Assembly: GCA_026410415.1 (NCBI GenBank)
Contig: JAPMLR010000001.1
Coordinates: 372,001-436,000, forward strand
Direction: 5' to 3'
DNA: 64,000 nt
Origin: Denitratimonas yunnanensis (SeqCode)
GTDB lineage: Bacteria > Pseudomonadota > Gammaproteobacteria > Xanthomonadales > Xanthomonadaceae
The notes under the pieces were generated by a model. It was not told where the DNA came from, made no database searches, and saw only the letters and a list, made by a program, of their open reading frames with translations. Shown one piece after another: positions 54,672 to 64,000 of this stretch. Position 1 is the stretch's first letter, and the number at the start of each line of letters is the position of its first letter. Made by a program: the position numbers and the translations under genes.

Positions 54672-55663
54672 CACGGCATCCTCCCGTCTTCCTGCGAATC
54701 TCCGCCTGAATCCACCAATCGCGCGGCTTCCGCTTCCTCGTGGGCGCTGACGCGGTTGGCGCGAGCCAGCAGGCCGTGCAGCGCGGCACCGGCGATGGCG
54801 GCGCCGGCGGCAAGCAAACCGACGGTCTTGGCCGAGCCTTTCCAGCCTTCCACCACGGGCGAGATCTGCGGATCATCCGGAAGGCCGGCATACAACGACG
54901 GTTTGTCGGCGTGATGCAGCACGTACATGACATGCGTGCCACCGACGCCTTGCGGGTCGTACAGGCCGGCGTTCTCGTAACCGCGCGATTTGAGATCCGT
55001 GATGCGCGCTTGAGCGTGTTCGACCATGTCGTCCTTGGTCCCGAACACGATCGCCTGAGTGGGACAGGCCTTGGCGCAGGCCGGCCCCTGCCCCACCGCC
55101 ACGCGATCCGAACACAGCGTGCACTTCTTGCTGACGTGGGCCTTTTTCGAGATGCGCGGGATATCGAACGGGCAGCCGGCAACGCAATAACCGCAGCCGA
55201 TGCAGTTGTCGGAAATGAAATCCACGATGCCATTGGAATACTTCACGATGGCGCCGGGCGCCGGACATGCCTTGAGGCAGCCCGGATCCTCGCAATGCAT
55301 GCAGCCGTCCTTGCGGATCAGCCATTCCAGGTCGCCGGTGTTCGGGTTTGCGTACTCGGAAAACCGCATCAACGTGAACATGTCCGGCGTCAGATCATGC
55401 GGGTTCTCGTAGACGCCGACGTTTTCCTCGATGTCCGGATGGGTATCGTTCCATTCGATGCATGCGGTCTGGCAGGCCTTGCAGCCGATGCACTTGGAGA
55501 CATCGATGAGCTTGGCCACCGGCGTGAGCTGGCGCCCGGGCGGCGGCAGGTTGGCCGTGGCCGACGCCCTCACCACATCGCTTGGCAACAGGTTCGACGC
55601 GAGCGGCTGGACCGGCGGATTGGCCGCCGCCGTCACGGGTTGTGGAGCGCGTTCGGTACTCAT
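54671..55663 (-). CDS. fdnH: Formate dehydrogenase-N/O beta subunit (four [4Fe-4S])
   Basis: 330-aa ferredoxin-like electron carrier. Four cluster-binding Cys groups are visible: CIGCKACQTACIEWND, CMHCEDPGCLKACP, CIGCGYCVAGCPFD and CTLCSDRVAVGQGPACAKACP in order. A C-terminal membrane helix (SAKTVGLLAAGAAIAGAAL) anchors it. The N-terminal 30 residues are Pro/Ala-rich. It overlaps fdnG (ATGA) and fdnI (TGATG), so the three subunits are translationally coupled. Confidence 0.95.
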   Translation of the reverse strand: MSTERAPQPVTAAANPPVQPLASNLLPSDVVRASATANLPPPGRQLTPVAKLIDVSKCIGCKACQTACIEWNDTHPDIEENVGVYENPHDLTPDMFTLMRFSEYANPNTGDLEWLIRKDGCMHCEDPGCLKACPAPGAIVKYSNGIVDFISDNCIGCGYCVAGCPFDIPRISKKAHVSKKCTLCSDRVAVGQGPACAKACPTQAIVFGTKDDMVEHAQARITDLKSRGYENAGLYDPQGVGGTHVMYVLHHADKPSLYAGLPDDPQISPVVEGWKGSAKTVGLLAAGAAIAGAALHGLLARANRVSAHEEAEAARLVDSGGDSQEDGRMP

Positions 55664-58600
55664 TGGCCCACTCCTTCCACGCGTTCGATGTTGACCAGAT
55701 ACGCTTTGAACTCGGGCGTATTGATGTTGGCATCGCCCACGAACGGCCCCAGCGAGTTGGAACCGAAACCCTTGCGCGCTGCGCCCTTGAAGCCCCAGTG
55801 GATCGGGATGCCGACCACGTGCACGGCTTTGCCGTCGCAGATCAGCGGGCGGATGCGTTTGGTGACCACCGCCTTGGCCCAGATCTGGTTGCGCGAAGAC
55901 CACACCCGCACCACATCGCCCTTGGCAATGCCGCGTTCGGCAGCCAGTTCTTCGCTGATTTCCACGAAGAACTCCGGTTGATTTACCGCATTCACGCGGT
56001 TGTGCTTGGTCCAGTAGTGGAAATGCTCGGTCAAACGGTACGAGGTGGCGACGCAAGGGAATTCGTCACTGGTGCCGAGGCTGGCCAGATCATCAGGGAA
56101 GATGCGTGCCACCGGGTTGCCGCGCATCTTGCGGTTGAACGGGTTTTCGACCGGGCTTTCGAACGGCTCCATGTGCGTGGGGAATGGCCCGTCGCGCATC
56201 AGCTTGCGCGAGAAGAAACGGCTCACGCCTTCGGGGTTCATGATGAACGGCCCCACCGTGTGCGGATGCGCTGTCGGCGCGATGTCGGGAACATCCGGGC
56301 CGACCCAGCGTTCGCCGTTCCATTCGATCAGCTTGCGCTCGGGATCCCAGGGCTTGCCGTCGGGATCGCAGGAGGCGCGGTTGTAGAGCACGCGACGATT
56401 GGCCGGCCAGGCGAACGCCCAGTTCGGGTAGACACCCATGCCGCTCGGGTCGCTGTTGTCGCGCCGCGCCATCATGTTGCCGGCCTCGGTGAAGCATCCG
56501 GTGTAGATCCAGCAGGCGCCGCTGGTCGAACCGTCATCACGCATCTGGCCGAAGCTGGAGAGCTGCTGGCCGCGAGCCAGCAACACCTTGGCGGGATCGG
56601 CCGGGTCGGGAAGGTCCGCCAAGGCGCGGCCATTGAGTTCCCTGGCCAGCTCGGCAGGCTCCGGATGCAGCGGGTCTGCATAGTCCCAGGTGAGGTTGAG
56701 GATCGGCTCGGGGGCCTTGCCGCCCTCTTCCTGATACAGCTTGCGGACGCGCTGGAAGATGTTGGCCATGATCCAGTTATCGGTCTTGGCAACGCCGGGC
56801 GGCGTCGCGCCGGCCCAGTGCCATTGCAAGGTGCGACCCGAGTTCACCGTGGCGCCTTCATCTTCGGCAAAGCAGGTGGTGGGCAGTTCCAGCACTTCGG
56901 TCTGGATGCTGGCGGTGTCCACATCGTTGTAGATGCCGTGGTTTTCCCAGAAAGCGGCGGTTTCCGTTTCCAGCGGATCCATGACGACGATGAGCTTCAC
57001 CTTGGAGAAGGCTTCCGTCAGCTTGGCGCGGTTCGGGAAGGCCAGCAGCGGGTTGAAGCCCTGAAAGAAATAGATGTTGACCTTGTCCTCGTTGGCCATC
57101 TGGAACATGCGCATGGCGTCGTATTCGGGCACATCGAGCTTGGGCAGCCAGTCATAGCCCCAGCCGTTTTCCGGTGTCGCCTTGTCGCCCCACATGGACT
57201 TCATGAAGCTGACCATGAACTTGCGGTAGTTCTGCCAGTAGCTCATCTGTTCCGGGCGCAGCGGCTTGTTGCCGCGGGTCGACATGTAGGTGTCGAAGTC
57301 GGGCTCGCTTTCCTTGGGAATCGCCAGATAGCCTGGAATCAGGTTCGACATCAGGCCGACATCGGTCAGGCCCTGGATGTTGGAATGACCGCGCAACGCG
57401 TTCATGCCGCCACCGGGCACGCCGATGTTGCCGAGCAGGAGTTGCAGCATCGCCATGCCGCGGATGTTCTGCGCGCCCTTGGAATGTTGCGTCCAGCCGA
57501 GCGCGTACATCGACGTCATGGTCTTGGTGGGCGATGAGGTTTCGCCGATCATTTCGCAAATTTTGAGATAGCGATCTTTCGGCGTACCGCAGAGGTTCTC
57601 CACGAACTCGGGCGTGTATGGCTCGACATGCTGTTTCAGCAGATTCCAGACGCAGCGTGGGTGTTGCAGCGTTGGGTCGGTCAGGACATAGCCGTCCTCG
57701 CCCATCTGGTATTCCCAACTGCTCTGGTCGTAAGCACGCTTGTCTTCGTCATAGCCGGTGAACAGGCCATCGCTCCAGCCGAAATCCTCGCGCACCAGGT
57801 ACGAGGCATTGGTGTAGTTGCGCACGTATTGCCACTGCACCTTGTCGTGTGCGATGCACCAGCGGATCACACCCATCAGGAAAGCAATGTCCGAACCGGG
57901 ACGGATCGGAGCGTAGTAATCGGCCACCGAGGCCGAACGATTGAAGCGTGGATCGACCACGATGAGCTTGGCACCACGACGCGCCTTGGCTTCTGTCACC
58001 CACTTGAAACCACACGGGTGCGCCTCAGCGGCGTTGCCACCCATGATCACGACCAAATCCGTGTTGCGGATATCGGTCCAGGAATTGGTCATCGCGCCAC
58101 GGCCAAATGTTGGGCCCAAACTGGACACCGTAGGGCCGTGTCAAACGCGCGCCTGATTGTCGAATCCGACAACTCCCATCGAGCGGACGACTTTCCAGGT
58201 CAGCCACGCGGTTTCGTTGGTGGTGGCCGAGGCGGCGAGGAAGCCCGTCGTCGTCCAGCGGTTGACGGTGACACCTGCCTCGTTGCGTTCGATCAGATTC
58301 GCATCGCGATCGTCCTTGAGCGTGCGGGCGATCTTGTCGAGCGCCTCGTCCCAGGAAATGTCCTCGAAACGGTCGGAGCCGGGGCGGCGGATGCGTGGTC
58401 GGGTCAGGCGGGTTTCTGCCTTGACGTAATCCTTCAGCGCCGCACCCTTCGGACAGAGCGTGCCGCGATTGGTCGGGTGATCGGCATCGCCTTCGATGTG
58501 GATCAACTCGGCGTGTTCGCCACGGGCCAGATCGCCGCGCGAATACATGATGATGCCGCAGGCAACCGAGCAATACGTGCAGATGTTGCGGGTTTCGGTG

Positions 58601-58740
58601 GTGGTGGCGAGCTTGAAGGCGCGGACATGGGCGGCGGTCGCGGCTTCCACCGCACCAAAGCCCATGGCTCCCAGAGCCGTTGCTCCCGCCCCCGCGCCCG
58701 TCAGCTTCATGAAGCTGCGTCGGGACAGGTCCAGGTTCAT
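55660..58740 (-). CDS. fdnG: Formate dehydrogenase-N/O alpha subunit, selenoprotein (in-frame UGA)
   Basis: 1026-aa periplasmic catalytic subunit oxidising formate to CO2. The Tat signal is SRRSFMKLTGAGAGATALG near residues 6-24. The [4Fe-4S] motif CTYCSVACG is near 50. The active-site codon is TGA at 58143-58141 in the context NQARV-U-HGPTVSSL, exactly where E. coli FdnG has Sec196; His and Arg partners are kept. Gene callers would split it at that codon into two ORFs. The bis-MGD domains follow to residue 1026 with a clean stop. ATG at 58740 has AAGGAG about nine bases upstream. Confidence 0.96.
58105..58143 (-). promoter_or_regulatory. Bacterial SECIS element of fdnG
   Basis: Just after the UGA the mRNA reads CACGGCCCUACGG and folds into a hairpin. 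The apical stem GG(U)GUCC pairs with GGGCCC across a loop AGUUU (58129-58112), leaving a bulged U like the conserved one in the E. coli SECIS. The first bases after UGA are identical to those of E. coli fdnG and fdhF (CACGGCCC). It is read by the SelB encoded in the same operon. Confidence 0.75.
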
Positions 58741-58938
58741 TTGCTTGACTCCTTGCGTGGCCGTCGCACGGACGGGTTCGACCGTCATGCTCCCGCTGAC
58801 TTTGCAGAGAGTCAAGCCACGGCGATGATTGCCTCCTGGCGACTATCGTCATTCGCACCTGCCGGCCACAGGGCCGACAGGTACGAGGTGCCCGATAAGG
58901 ACGGTGGGCATCGCCTGCCCTCGCCGGGCTTCATCGCG

Positions 58939-59820
58939 TCAGTTGTGCGTCGCGACCAGACCGACGCCCGAGTACGCGCTGTAGCCGCGGACGGTGATGT
59001 GGTAAGTCCCGGCCGTCGGCGAGCTGAAGTTGCAGGTCTCGTTGTTGCCGGAGAGGTACGGACGGCAATCGTAGGTCGACGTGGTCGGGGCCGAACCTCG
59101 GCGAACGTACAAGTCCGCATCGCCGGTCCCGCCGGACATGGCGATGCTCAGGCTGCTGCGTCCGCTTGGCACCACAATCGTCCACGACCGCGTGCTGTTG
59201 GCCGCACCGGACAGGCCGGTGACCGGCACGCCGCTGGCCAGTACGCTGCCACCGCCGGAAGACACGGTGTAATTCGCCGTCAGCGTCACGCCGGAGAAGG
59301 CGCTGTAGCCGCGCACCATCACATGGTAGGTGCCCGCCGTCGGCGCGGCGAAGGTGCAGGTTTCGTTGTTCCCCGACTGATAGGGACGGCAGTCGTAGCT
59401 GGTCGTGGTCGGGGCCGAACCGCTGCGGACATACAGATCGGCATCGCCGCTGCCGCCGGACATCGTGAACGTCAGATTGGTCGCGCCGGCGGGGACGACG
59501 AGGGTCCAGTACTGCATGCTGCTGGCCGCACCGGAAATGCCCGACACCGGTACACCTTTGGTGAGCGCACTGCCGCCACCGCCACCCGCGGTCACCGTCA
59601 CCGAGGCGCTCTTGCTGTTGTTCGCGCCCTGATTGTCAGTGACGGTCAGCGTCACGGTGTAGGTGCCCGCCGCGCTGTAGGTCTTGCTCGGATTGGCCGC
59701 CGTGGACGTGGTGCCGTCGCCGAAATTCCAGCTGCGCGAGGCGATCGACCCGTCACTGTCGGTCGAGGTGTCGGTGAAACTCACCGTCAGGCCGCTGGCG
59801 CTGCTGCTGAAGTTGGCCAC
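58939..59820 (-). repeat. PKD-PPC-PPC module array of the trypsin-like protease
   Basis: DNA blocks for one PKD (about 59585-59820) and two PPC domains (about 59265-59580 and 58939-59262). The PPC blocks share strings such as DADLYVR, CRPY and SGNNETC. The PKD block aligns at about 85% identity by eye with the PKD blocks of the next gene at 61930-62172. Confidence 0.8.
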
Positions 59821-61179
59821 CGGTGGTGCATTGCCCGGCGTGCCGCCGCCAGCGCGGTAACCGGCGATGGAGTTGACGCCGCTGGTGCTCGGATCCAGCC
59901 AGTCGCGCAGACGCGTGGCACTGGTACCGCCGCCGGTCCATGACACCGAGAGACGGCCGTAATAGTCCGACAGCGTATTGCCACACGCGGCCGAACCACC
60001 GTGGAGTTGTCCGACCAAGCGCTTGTTCTGGTTCCACAGGCCCGAACCGGACGAGCCGCCCTCCGTGGTGCCCTGATCCCACCCGACCACACGCCAATGC
60101 GTAGTGCCCGATCCGCCACCGTAGGCCGTGATCTGGGCGGCGTGGTTGTCCACCGCGATGCGCTTTTCATGTCCGGACGGATGGTGAATGCCGACGCTGG
60201 AACTGGGTGTGGCGCCACTGGCGTCCCAACCGGAATAGAACACGTTCGCCCCTGAAGCTGGCGTCGCGTTCAACTGCAGCAAGGCGAAGTCGCTGGCGGC
60301 ATTGGTCGAGCGCAGCGTGGTGCCCGATTGCGAGTGCGTGGCGATCGAACGCGACAGCGACGTGCCGCTGGACGAAGAGCCCGGCGTGCGGCAGGTGGCG
60401 CTCTGGTAGTTCCAATACACCACGATCGTGCTGGCCACCGTCTGGGTACTGACGCAGTGGTTGGCGGTCAGGAAATACGGCGTTGTGCTGCCCGCCGCAT
60501 TGCCGACCAGCGTGCCGGTGCACACGTAGGAGCTGCCGCTCTTGGAGAAGGTGTAATGGCCCACCGAATCGATCTGGTCGCCCCATCCGGTGCCCGCAGG
60601 ACAGGCCACGTCGACGTTGCATGAGCCCGACTTTTGCAGGTCGTTGGCGCGTTCGAACAGGCCGCGGTAGCCATGCGTCACGGAACCCAGTTCAGCAACG
60701 ACGTCGCGCTTGAACGCCGGGTCGACGAGGATCTCGATGCGAACTTTCTCGCCGGCAATGTACGGAGACCAATACTCGCCCTTGGGCAGCTGGTCGCCCG
60801 GAATGGCGCGGAAATTGTCCTTGCCCTCGCCACGCAGCACCAATTCGGCGCCTGGTGGCAGCGACAGGCGGCTGAAATGGAAGTCCAGCGAGGTGGCACC
60901 CGGTGAGGCCAGCGTGTAAGTCAGACGGGCTCGTCCGTCTTCCGTGGTGTCCCACACGGCTTTCATTCCGCGGGATTTGACCGGAATCTGGATGCCGTAG
61001 CGGTAGGGCAGGCCCTCCGCCTTGCTGTCTTCCATCGCCAGTTTGGCGAGGTCGGGGCTCGGGAGGATGGTGGCGCCGGCCAGTGAAATGGTCTCGGCCT
61101 TGTCGGCAGGCAGGGCAAATGCCAGACCGGGGATGCACAGGGTCACGGCCGCGATCAGGCGGCGGAAAGCAGGTTTCAT
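58939..61179 (-). CDS. Secreted trypsin-like (lysyl-endopeptidase-like) protease with PKD and two PPC domains
   Basis: 746-aa exported protease. Signal peptide LIAAVTLCIPGLAFALP, then a pro-region (residues 24-165). The catalytic domain shows TANHC near 241 (His), ASDFALLQL near 297 (Asp) and GGSSGSGLWN near 375 (Ser). These, and its Cys-rich entry (SGSCNVDVAC), resemble Achromobacter/Lysobacter lysyl endopeptidase. A PKD domain (about 455-540) and two PPC domains (about 540-640 and 645-746) follow. PPC domains are usually removed during maturation. Specificity for Lys is inferred from family similarity only. The 198-bp gap to fdnG holds no feature I can recognise. Confidence 0.9.
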   Translation of the reverse strand: MKPAFRRLIAAVTLCIPGLAFALPADKAETISLAGATILPSPDLAKLAMEDSKAEGLPYRYGIQIPVKSRGMKAVWDTTEDGRARLTYTLASPGATSLDFHFSRLSLPPGAELVLRGEGKDNFRAIPGDQLPKGEYWSPYIAGEKVRIEILVDPAFKRDVVAELGSVTHGYRGLFERANDLQKSGSCNVDVACPAGTGWGDQIDSVGHYTFSKSGSSYVCTGTLVGNAAGSTTPYFLTANHCVSTQTVASTIVVYWNYQSATCRTPGSSSSGTSLSRSIATHSQSGTTLRSTNAASDFALLQLNATPASGANVFYSGWDASGATPSSSVGIHHPSGHEKRIAVDNHAAQITAYGGGSGTTHWRVVGWDQGTTEGGSSGSGLWNQNKRLVGQLHGGSAACGNTLSDYYGRLSVSWTGGGTSATRLRDWLDPSTSGVNSIAGYRAGGGTPGNAPPVANFSSSASGLTVSFTDTSTDSDGSIASRSWNFGDGTTSTAANPSKTYSAAGTYTVTLTVTDNQGANNSKSASVTVTAGGGGGSALTKGVPVSGISGAASSMQYWTLVVPAGATNLTFTMSGGSGDADLYVRSGSAPTTTSYDCRPYQSGNNETCTFAAPTAGTYHVMVRGYSAFSGVTLTANYTVSSGGGSVLASGVPVTGLSGAANSTRSWTIVVPSGRSSLSIAMSGGTGDADLYVRRGSAPTTSTYDCRPYLSGNNETCNFSSPTAGTYHITVRGYSAYSGVGLVATHN

Positions 61180-61254
61180 GGGTGATCATTCCTTGGTGAT
61201 GGGTACCACGAGCAGAAACGGCGCCGCTTTCGCGACGCCGTTTCCAGGTTTGCA

Positions 61255-64000
61255 TCAGAACTGCAGGCTCCAGCTGTCGATGTAGCCGGTATCGCCGTTG
61301 GCGCCGTCATACACCCGAAGCTTCCAGGTGCCGTTGGCAGGCTGTGCACTGGCATTGATCGTGAAGGTGCCGATCACGTTGTCGGTGCTGCCGCCGGTAC
61401 GGTTGTGGATGTTGTAGAGCGTGCCGTTCGGGCCGACCACATCCACCTTCAAGTCACCCTTGTAGGTATGGATGATGCGGACGTTCACCGTGAGGTTGGA
61501 CGGGGCATTGCCGCTGCGACCGCTGACCGTGATCGGGCTTTCCACCGTCTGCAGGTTGTTGATCGCATAGTCGGTGTTGTTTTCGAAAAACGTGGTCGAT
61601 CCGCTACCCGTGTCGTAGCTGCCGGTCAGCGTGACGCCGGAATAGGCGCTGTAACCCCGCAGCATCACTTGCCAAGTGCCGGCGGTTGGGGCGGCGAACG
61701 TGCAGGTTTCATTGTTGCCGGACTGGTACGGGCGGCAATCGTAGGTCGACGTGGTCGGGGTCGAACCGCGGCGCACGTAGAGATCCATGTCACCGCTGCC
61801 GCCTGACGTGCCGATGACCAGATTGGTCGCACCTTCCGGCACCGCGATAGTCCAGTATTGCGTGCTGCTCGCCGCACCGGAAATGCCGGTCACCGGCACG
61901 CCGTTGGCCAGCACGCTGCCACCGCTTCCGCCCGAGGTCACCGTCACCGTGGCGCTCTTGCTGTGGGTGGCGCCCTGGTTGTCGGTGACCGTCAGCGTCA
62001 CGGTGTACGTACCCGCAGCGCTGTAGGTTTTGCTCGGATTGGCTGCGGTGGACGTCGTGCCGTCACCGAAATTCCAACTGCGCGACGCGATGCTGCCGTC
62101 GCTGTCGGTCGAGGTATCGGTGAAGTTCACCGTCAGGCCGCTCGCTGCACTGCTGAAGTTCGCCACCGGTGGCACATTCGGCGCCTGGGTCGAATAGCTG
62201 GCGACCAGCGAGACGCCGGAGTACGCGCTGTACCCGCGAATCATCACGTGCCACGTGCCAGCCGCAGGAGACGCGACGCTGCAGGTTTCGTTGTTGCCGG
62301 ATTGATACGGACGGCAATCGTAGGTGGACGTGGTGGGAGCCGAACCGCGGCGTACATACAGATCGGCATCACCCATGCCACCGGACATGGCAAAGCTGAG
62401 ATTCGTCGCTCCCGCCGGGACATCGAGTGTCCAGTATTGGGCGCTGCTGGCCGCACCGGAAATGCCGCTCACCGGCACCCCGTTGGACAACACGCTTCCG
62501 CTGCCGGAAGTCACCGTCACCGTGGCGCTCTTGCTGTGGCTGGCGCCTTGATTGTCGGTCACCGCGAGCGTCACGGTGTAGGTACCGGCCGCGGCGTAAG
62601 TCTTGCTCGGGTTGGCCGCCGAGGACGTGGTGCCATCGCCGAAATTCCAACTGCGTGAGGCGATGCTGCCATCGGCATCGGTGGATGTGTCGGTGAAGGC
62701 CACGCTGAGTCCGTTGACCGAACTGCTGAAGTTGGCCACCGGTGGCGTATTGCCCGGGCCACTTCCGGCAACCGCGGAAACGGCGGCGTACGCATCGACG
62801 ATGCCGGCACCGCAACCACCGGTGCAGGTACCCGGCAGTGGGCGCGCGGTGCTCTTCAGCGTCGTCTCGATCTGTGCCGGTGTCAGCGTCGAGGATGAGG
62901 CGCTGATCATCAACGCCGCGACGCCTGCAACATGCGGCGTTGCCATCGAGGTACCGTCGTAGAACGCATACGTCTCGGCGACCGGCGTGGTACTGCCGCT
63001 GTTGAGCGTGGAAAGCACGCCCTTTGCCGTCGTGGCAGTCTGGCACGCAGTCATGCCCGCGTTGGGGATGCAGGTTTCGCCGCCAGGCGCCGTGACATCG
63101 ATGAGGTTGCCGTAGTTGGAATACCAGGAGCGGTTGCCTTCCTTGTCGTTGGCCGCCACCGCGATGACGTTGTTGCAATTCGCGGGCGAGGCATTGGACA
63201 CATTCATGTTGTCGTTGCCGGCCGCGATGATCACCACCGAACCGCGCGACACCGCACCATTGATCGCATTCTGGAAAGTGCTGCCGCACGAACCACTGCC
63301 ACCCAGGCTCAGGTTGATGACCTTGGCCGGTGTGGCGTTGGCCGGTACGCCACTGACGGTGCCGCCGGATGCCCAAACGATGGCCTCGGCGATGTCCGAA
63401 TCGTAACCACCACCACGGCCGAGCACGCGCACCGGCTGGATCTTCGCGCCGAAAGCGACGCCCGCAATGCCCTTGTTGTTGTTGGCGACTGCCGCCACGG
63501 TTCCGGCCACATGGGTGCCGTGCCAGCTCGACGAGTAGCCGCCCGAATAGTCGCCCGGGTCGCTCGGATCGGCATCGCGACCATTACCGTCACCGGCGAC
63601 ACTGGTGGTGGAGATGAAGTCGTAACCGGCCACCACATTGCCATTGAGGTCGCTGTGGTTGGTGATGCCGGTATCCAGCACCGCGACCACGACGCCCGTT
63701 CCGGTGGAAATATCCCACGCGTTCTGTACGTTCAGCCCGCCGACGCTCTCGAAGTAATGCCACATTTCGCCATAGCGTGTGTCGTTTGGCACGTAGCGGA
63801 TCTGGTTGATTCGATCCACTTCGACGTATTCCACGCCTCCCTGTTCGGCCAGTGCAGCCATGAACCGGCGGGCATCTTCGGCGTTGAGCTTGCGATCCAG
63901 TTCAATGACCTCGCCCCCCGTCGCCAGCACGCGCGAGGCGCCGACCCGAGCGTTGGTGCGGCTCGTCGCCAGATCGAAGGCGTTTGCGCGCAGCGTAGTG
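61255..64000 (-). CDS. Secreted subtilisin-like (S8) protease with PKD, PPC and P domains, partial at the right edge
   Basis: The frame is open at the window edge, so the N-terminus (signal peptide and start) lies beyond 64000. Visible are the end of an I9-type pro-peptide (VEYVEVDRI), then the S8 catalytic domain with VVVAVLDTGI (Asp), SSSWHGTHVAG (His) and YDGTSMATPHVAG (Ser). PKD1 (62500-62755), PPC1 (62180-62505), PKD2 (61930-62172), PPC2 (61610-61925) and a C-terminal P/proprotein-convertase domain (61258-61600: TYKGDLKVDVVGPNGT, GTWKLRVYD) follow. It lies 75 bases upstream of the trypsin-like gene on the same strand, so the two may be co-expressed extracellular enzymes. Confidence 0.93.
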   Translation of the reverse strand, partial: TTLRANAFDLATSRTNARVGASRVLATGGEVIELDRKLNAEDARRFMAALAEQGGVEYVEVDRINQIRYVPNDTRYGEMWHYFESVGGLNVQNAWDISTGTGVVVAVLDTGITNHSDLNGNVVAGYDFISTTSVAGDGNGRDADPSDPGDYSGGYSSSWHGTHVAGTVAAVANNNKGIAGVAFGAKIQPVRVLGRGGGYDSDIAEAIVWASGGTVSGVPANATPAKVINLSLGGSGSCGSTFQNAINGAVSRGSVVIIAAGNDNMNVSNASPANCNNVIAVAANDKEGNRSWYSNYGNLIDVTAPGGETCIPNAGMTACQTATTAKGVLSTLNSGSTTPVAETYAFYDGTSMATPHVAGVAALMISASSSTLTPAQIETTLKSTARPLPGTCTGGCGAGIVDAYAAVSAVAGSGPGNTPPVANFSSSVNGLSVAFTDTSTDADGSIASRSWNFGDGTTSSAANPSKTYAAAGTYTVTLAVTDNQGASHSKSATVTVTSGSGSVLSNGVPVSGISGAASSAQYWTLDVPAGATNLSFAMSGGMGDADLYVRRGSAPTTSTYDCRPYQSGNNETCSVASPAAGTWHVMIRGYSAYSGVSLVASYSTQAPNVPPVANFSSAASGLTVNFTDTSTDSDGSIASRSWNFGDGTTSTAANPSKTYSAAGTYTVTLTVTDNQGATHSKSATVTVTSGGSGGSVLANGVPVTGISGAASSTQYWTIAVPEGATNLVIGTSGGSGDMDLYVRRGSTPTTSTYDCRPYQSGNNETCTFAAPTAGTWQVMLRGYSAYSGVTLTGSYDTGSGSTTFFENNTDYAINNLQTVESPITVSGRSGNAPSNLTVNVRIIHTYKGDLKVDVVGPNGTLYNIHNRTGGSTDNVIGTFTINASAQPANGTWKLRVYDGANGDTGYIDSWSLQF
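61610..62755 (-). repeat. Two alternating PKD-PPC units inside the S8 protease
   Basis: The PKD and PPC blocks occur twice in tandem (PKD1/PPC1 at about 62180-62755, PKD2/PPC2 at about 61610-62172). The strings FSS, GLTV/LSV, FTDTSTD, SIASRSWNFGDGTTS, NPSKTY and TYTVTL are near-identical in each PKD copy, including at the DNA level. The same units occur in the adjacent trypsin-like gene. Confidence 0.85.

Noticed and set aside
58129..58143. Treating the fdnG TGA as a real stop, giving two genes
   Set aside because: The codon lies at the invariant selenocysteine position with a following hairpin, and selA, selB and selC are downstream in the same cluster.
55582..59943. Two long plus-strand ORFs (651 and 771 codons) opposite fdnG and the protease gene
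   Set aside because: Antisense shadows of fdnG, fdnH and the PKD/PPC protease; they cross real gene boundaries and lack starts with ribosome sites.

Overview
The window is high-GC, gene-dense bacterial chromosome, most like a gammaproteobacterium of the Xanthomonadales/Lysobacterales (my inference). The basis is the gene repertoire: kynureninase and kynurenine 3-monooxygenase, smc next to zipA, ppsR divergent from ppsA and followed by a DUF1249 gene, DUF2058 and SlyX, and secreted PKD/PPC-decorated proteases. Almost every gap is under 260 bp. There is no rRNA, no CRISPR array and no recognisable insertion sequence.

Layout. 1-1128 is the end of a phage-like segment on the minus strand. 1303-7532 holds the kynurenine-pathway genes kynU and kmo, separated by a secreted alpha/beta hydrolase and a LytS/LytR-type two-component pair. 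7545-12850 is housekeeping (DUF2058, slyX, DUF456, ppsA, ppsR, DUF1249). 12825-13088 is a tRNA-Ala/tRNA-Glu unit with a clear promoter and terminator. 13284-17892 holds a DUF1800/DUF1501 pair and a serine hydrolase. 17965-25797 carries class I fumarase, a TerB-like protein, an ABC exporter, plsY, a fused DAK2-DegV protein and zipA. 25812-37424 holds smc, a CsgG/PEGA protein, a PPIase lipoprotein, a YciO-type gene, scpA-scpB-rluB, a cysteine dioxygenase-like gene, tRNA-Leu and a DUF6624-like protein; a tricorn-type protease follows to 40691.

The most unusual region is 40888-58740. On the plus strand a PLP-dependent decarboxylase overlaps a HemN-like protein that has lost its radical-SAM cysteines. 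An FNR-family regulator lacking one expected cluster cysteine follows, then a DUF2249 gene, a polytopic membrane protein, a YdeP-type molybdoenzyme and a small winged-helix protein. FNR-type boxes precede the decarboxylase and the DUF2249 gene, so this looks like an oxygen- or redox-responsive locus. Converging on it from the minus strand is a complete respiratory selenoprotein module: fdnG (in-frame UGA), fdnH, fdnI, a broken DUF1801-like gene, fdhE, selA, selB and selC. Selenocysteine synthesis, its decoding and a formate dehydrogenase that needs it therefore sit together; selD is not in the window.

58939-64000 holds two large secreted serine proteases, one trypsin-like (lysyl-endopeptidase-like) and one subtilisin-like and cut by the window edge. 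They share very similar PKD and PPC modules at the DNA level.
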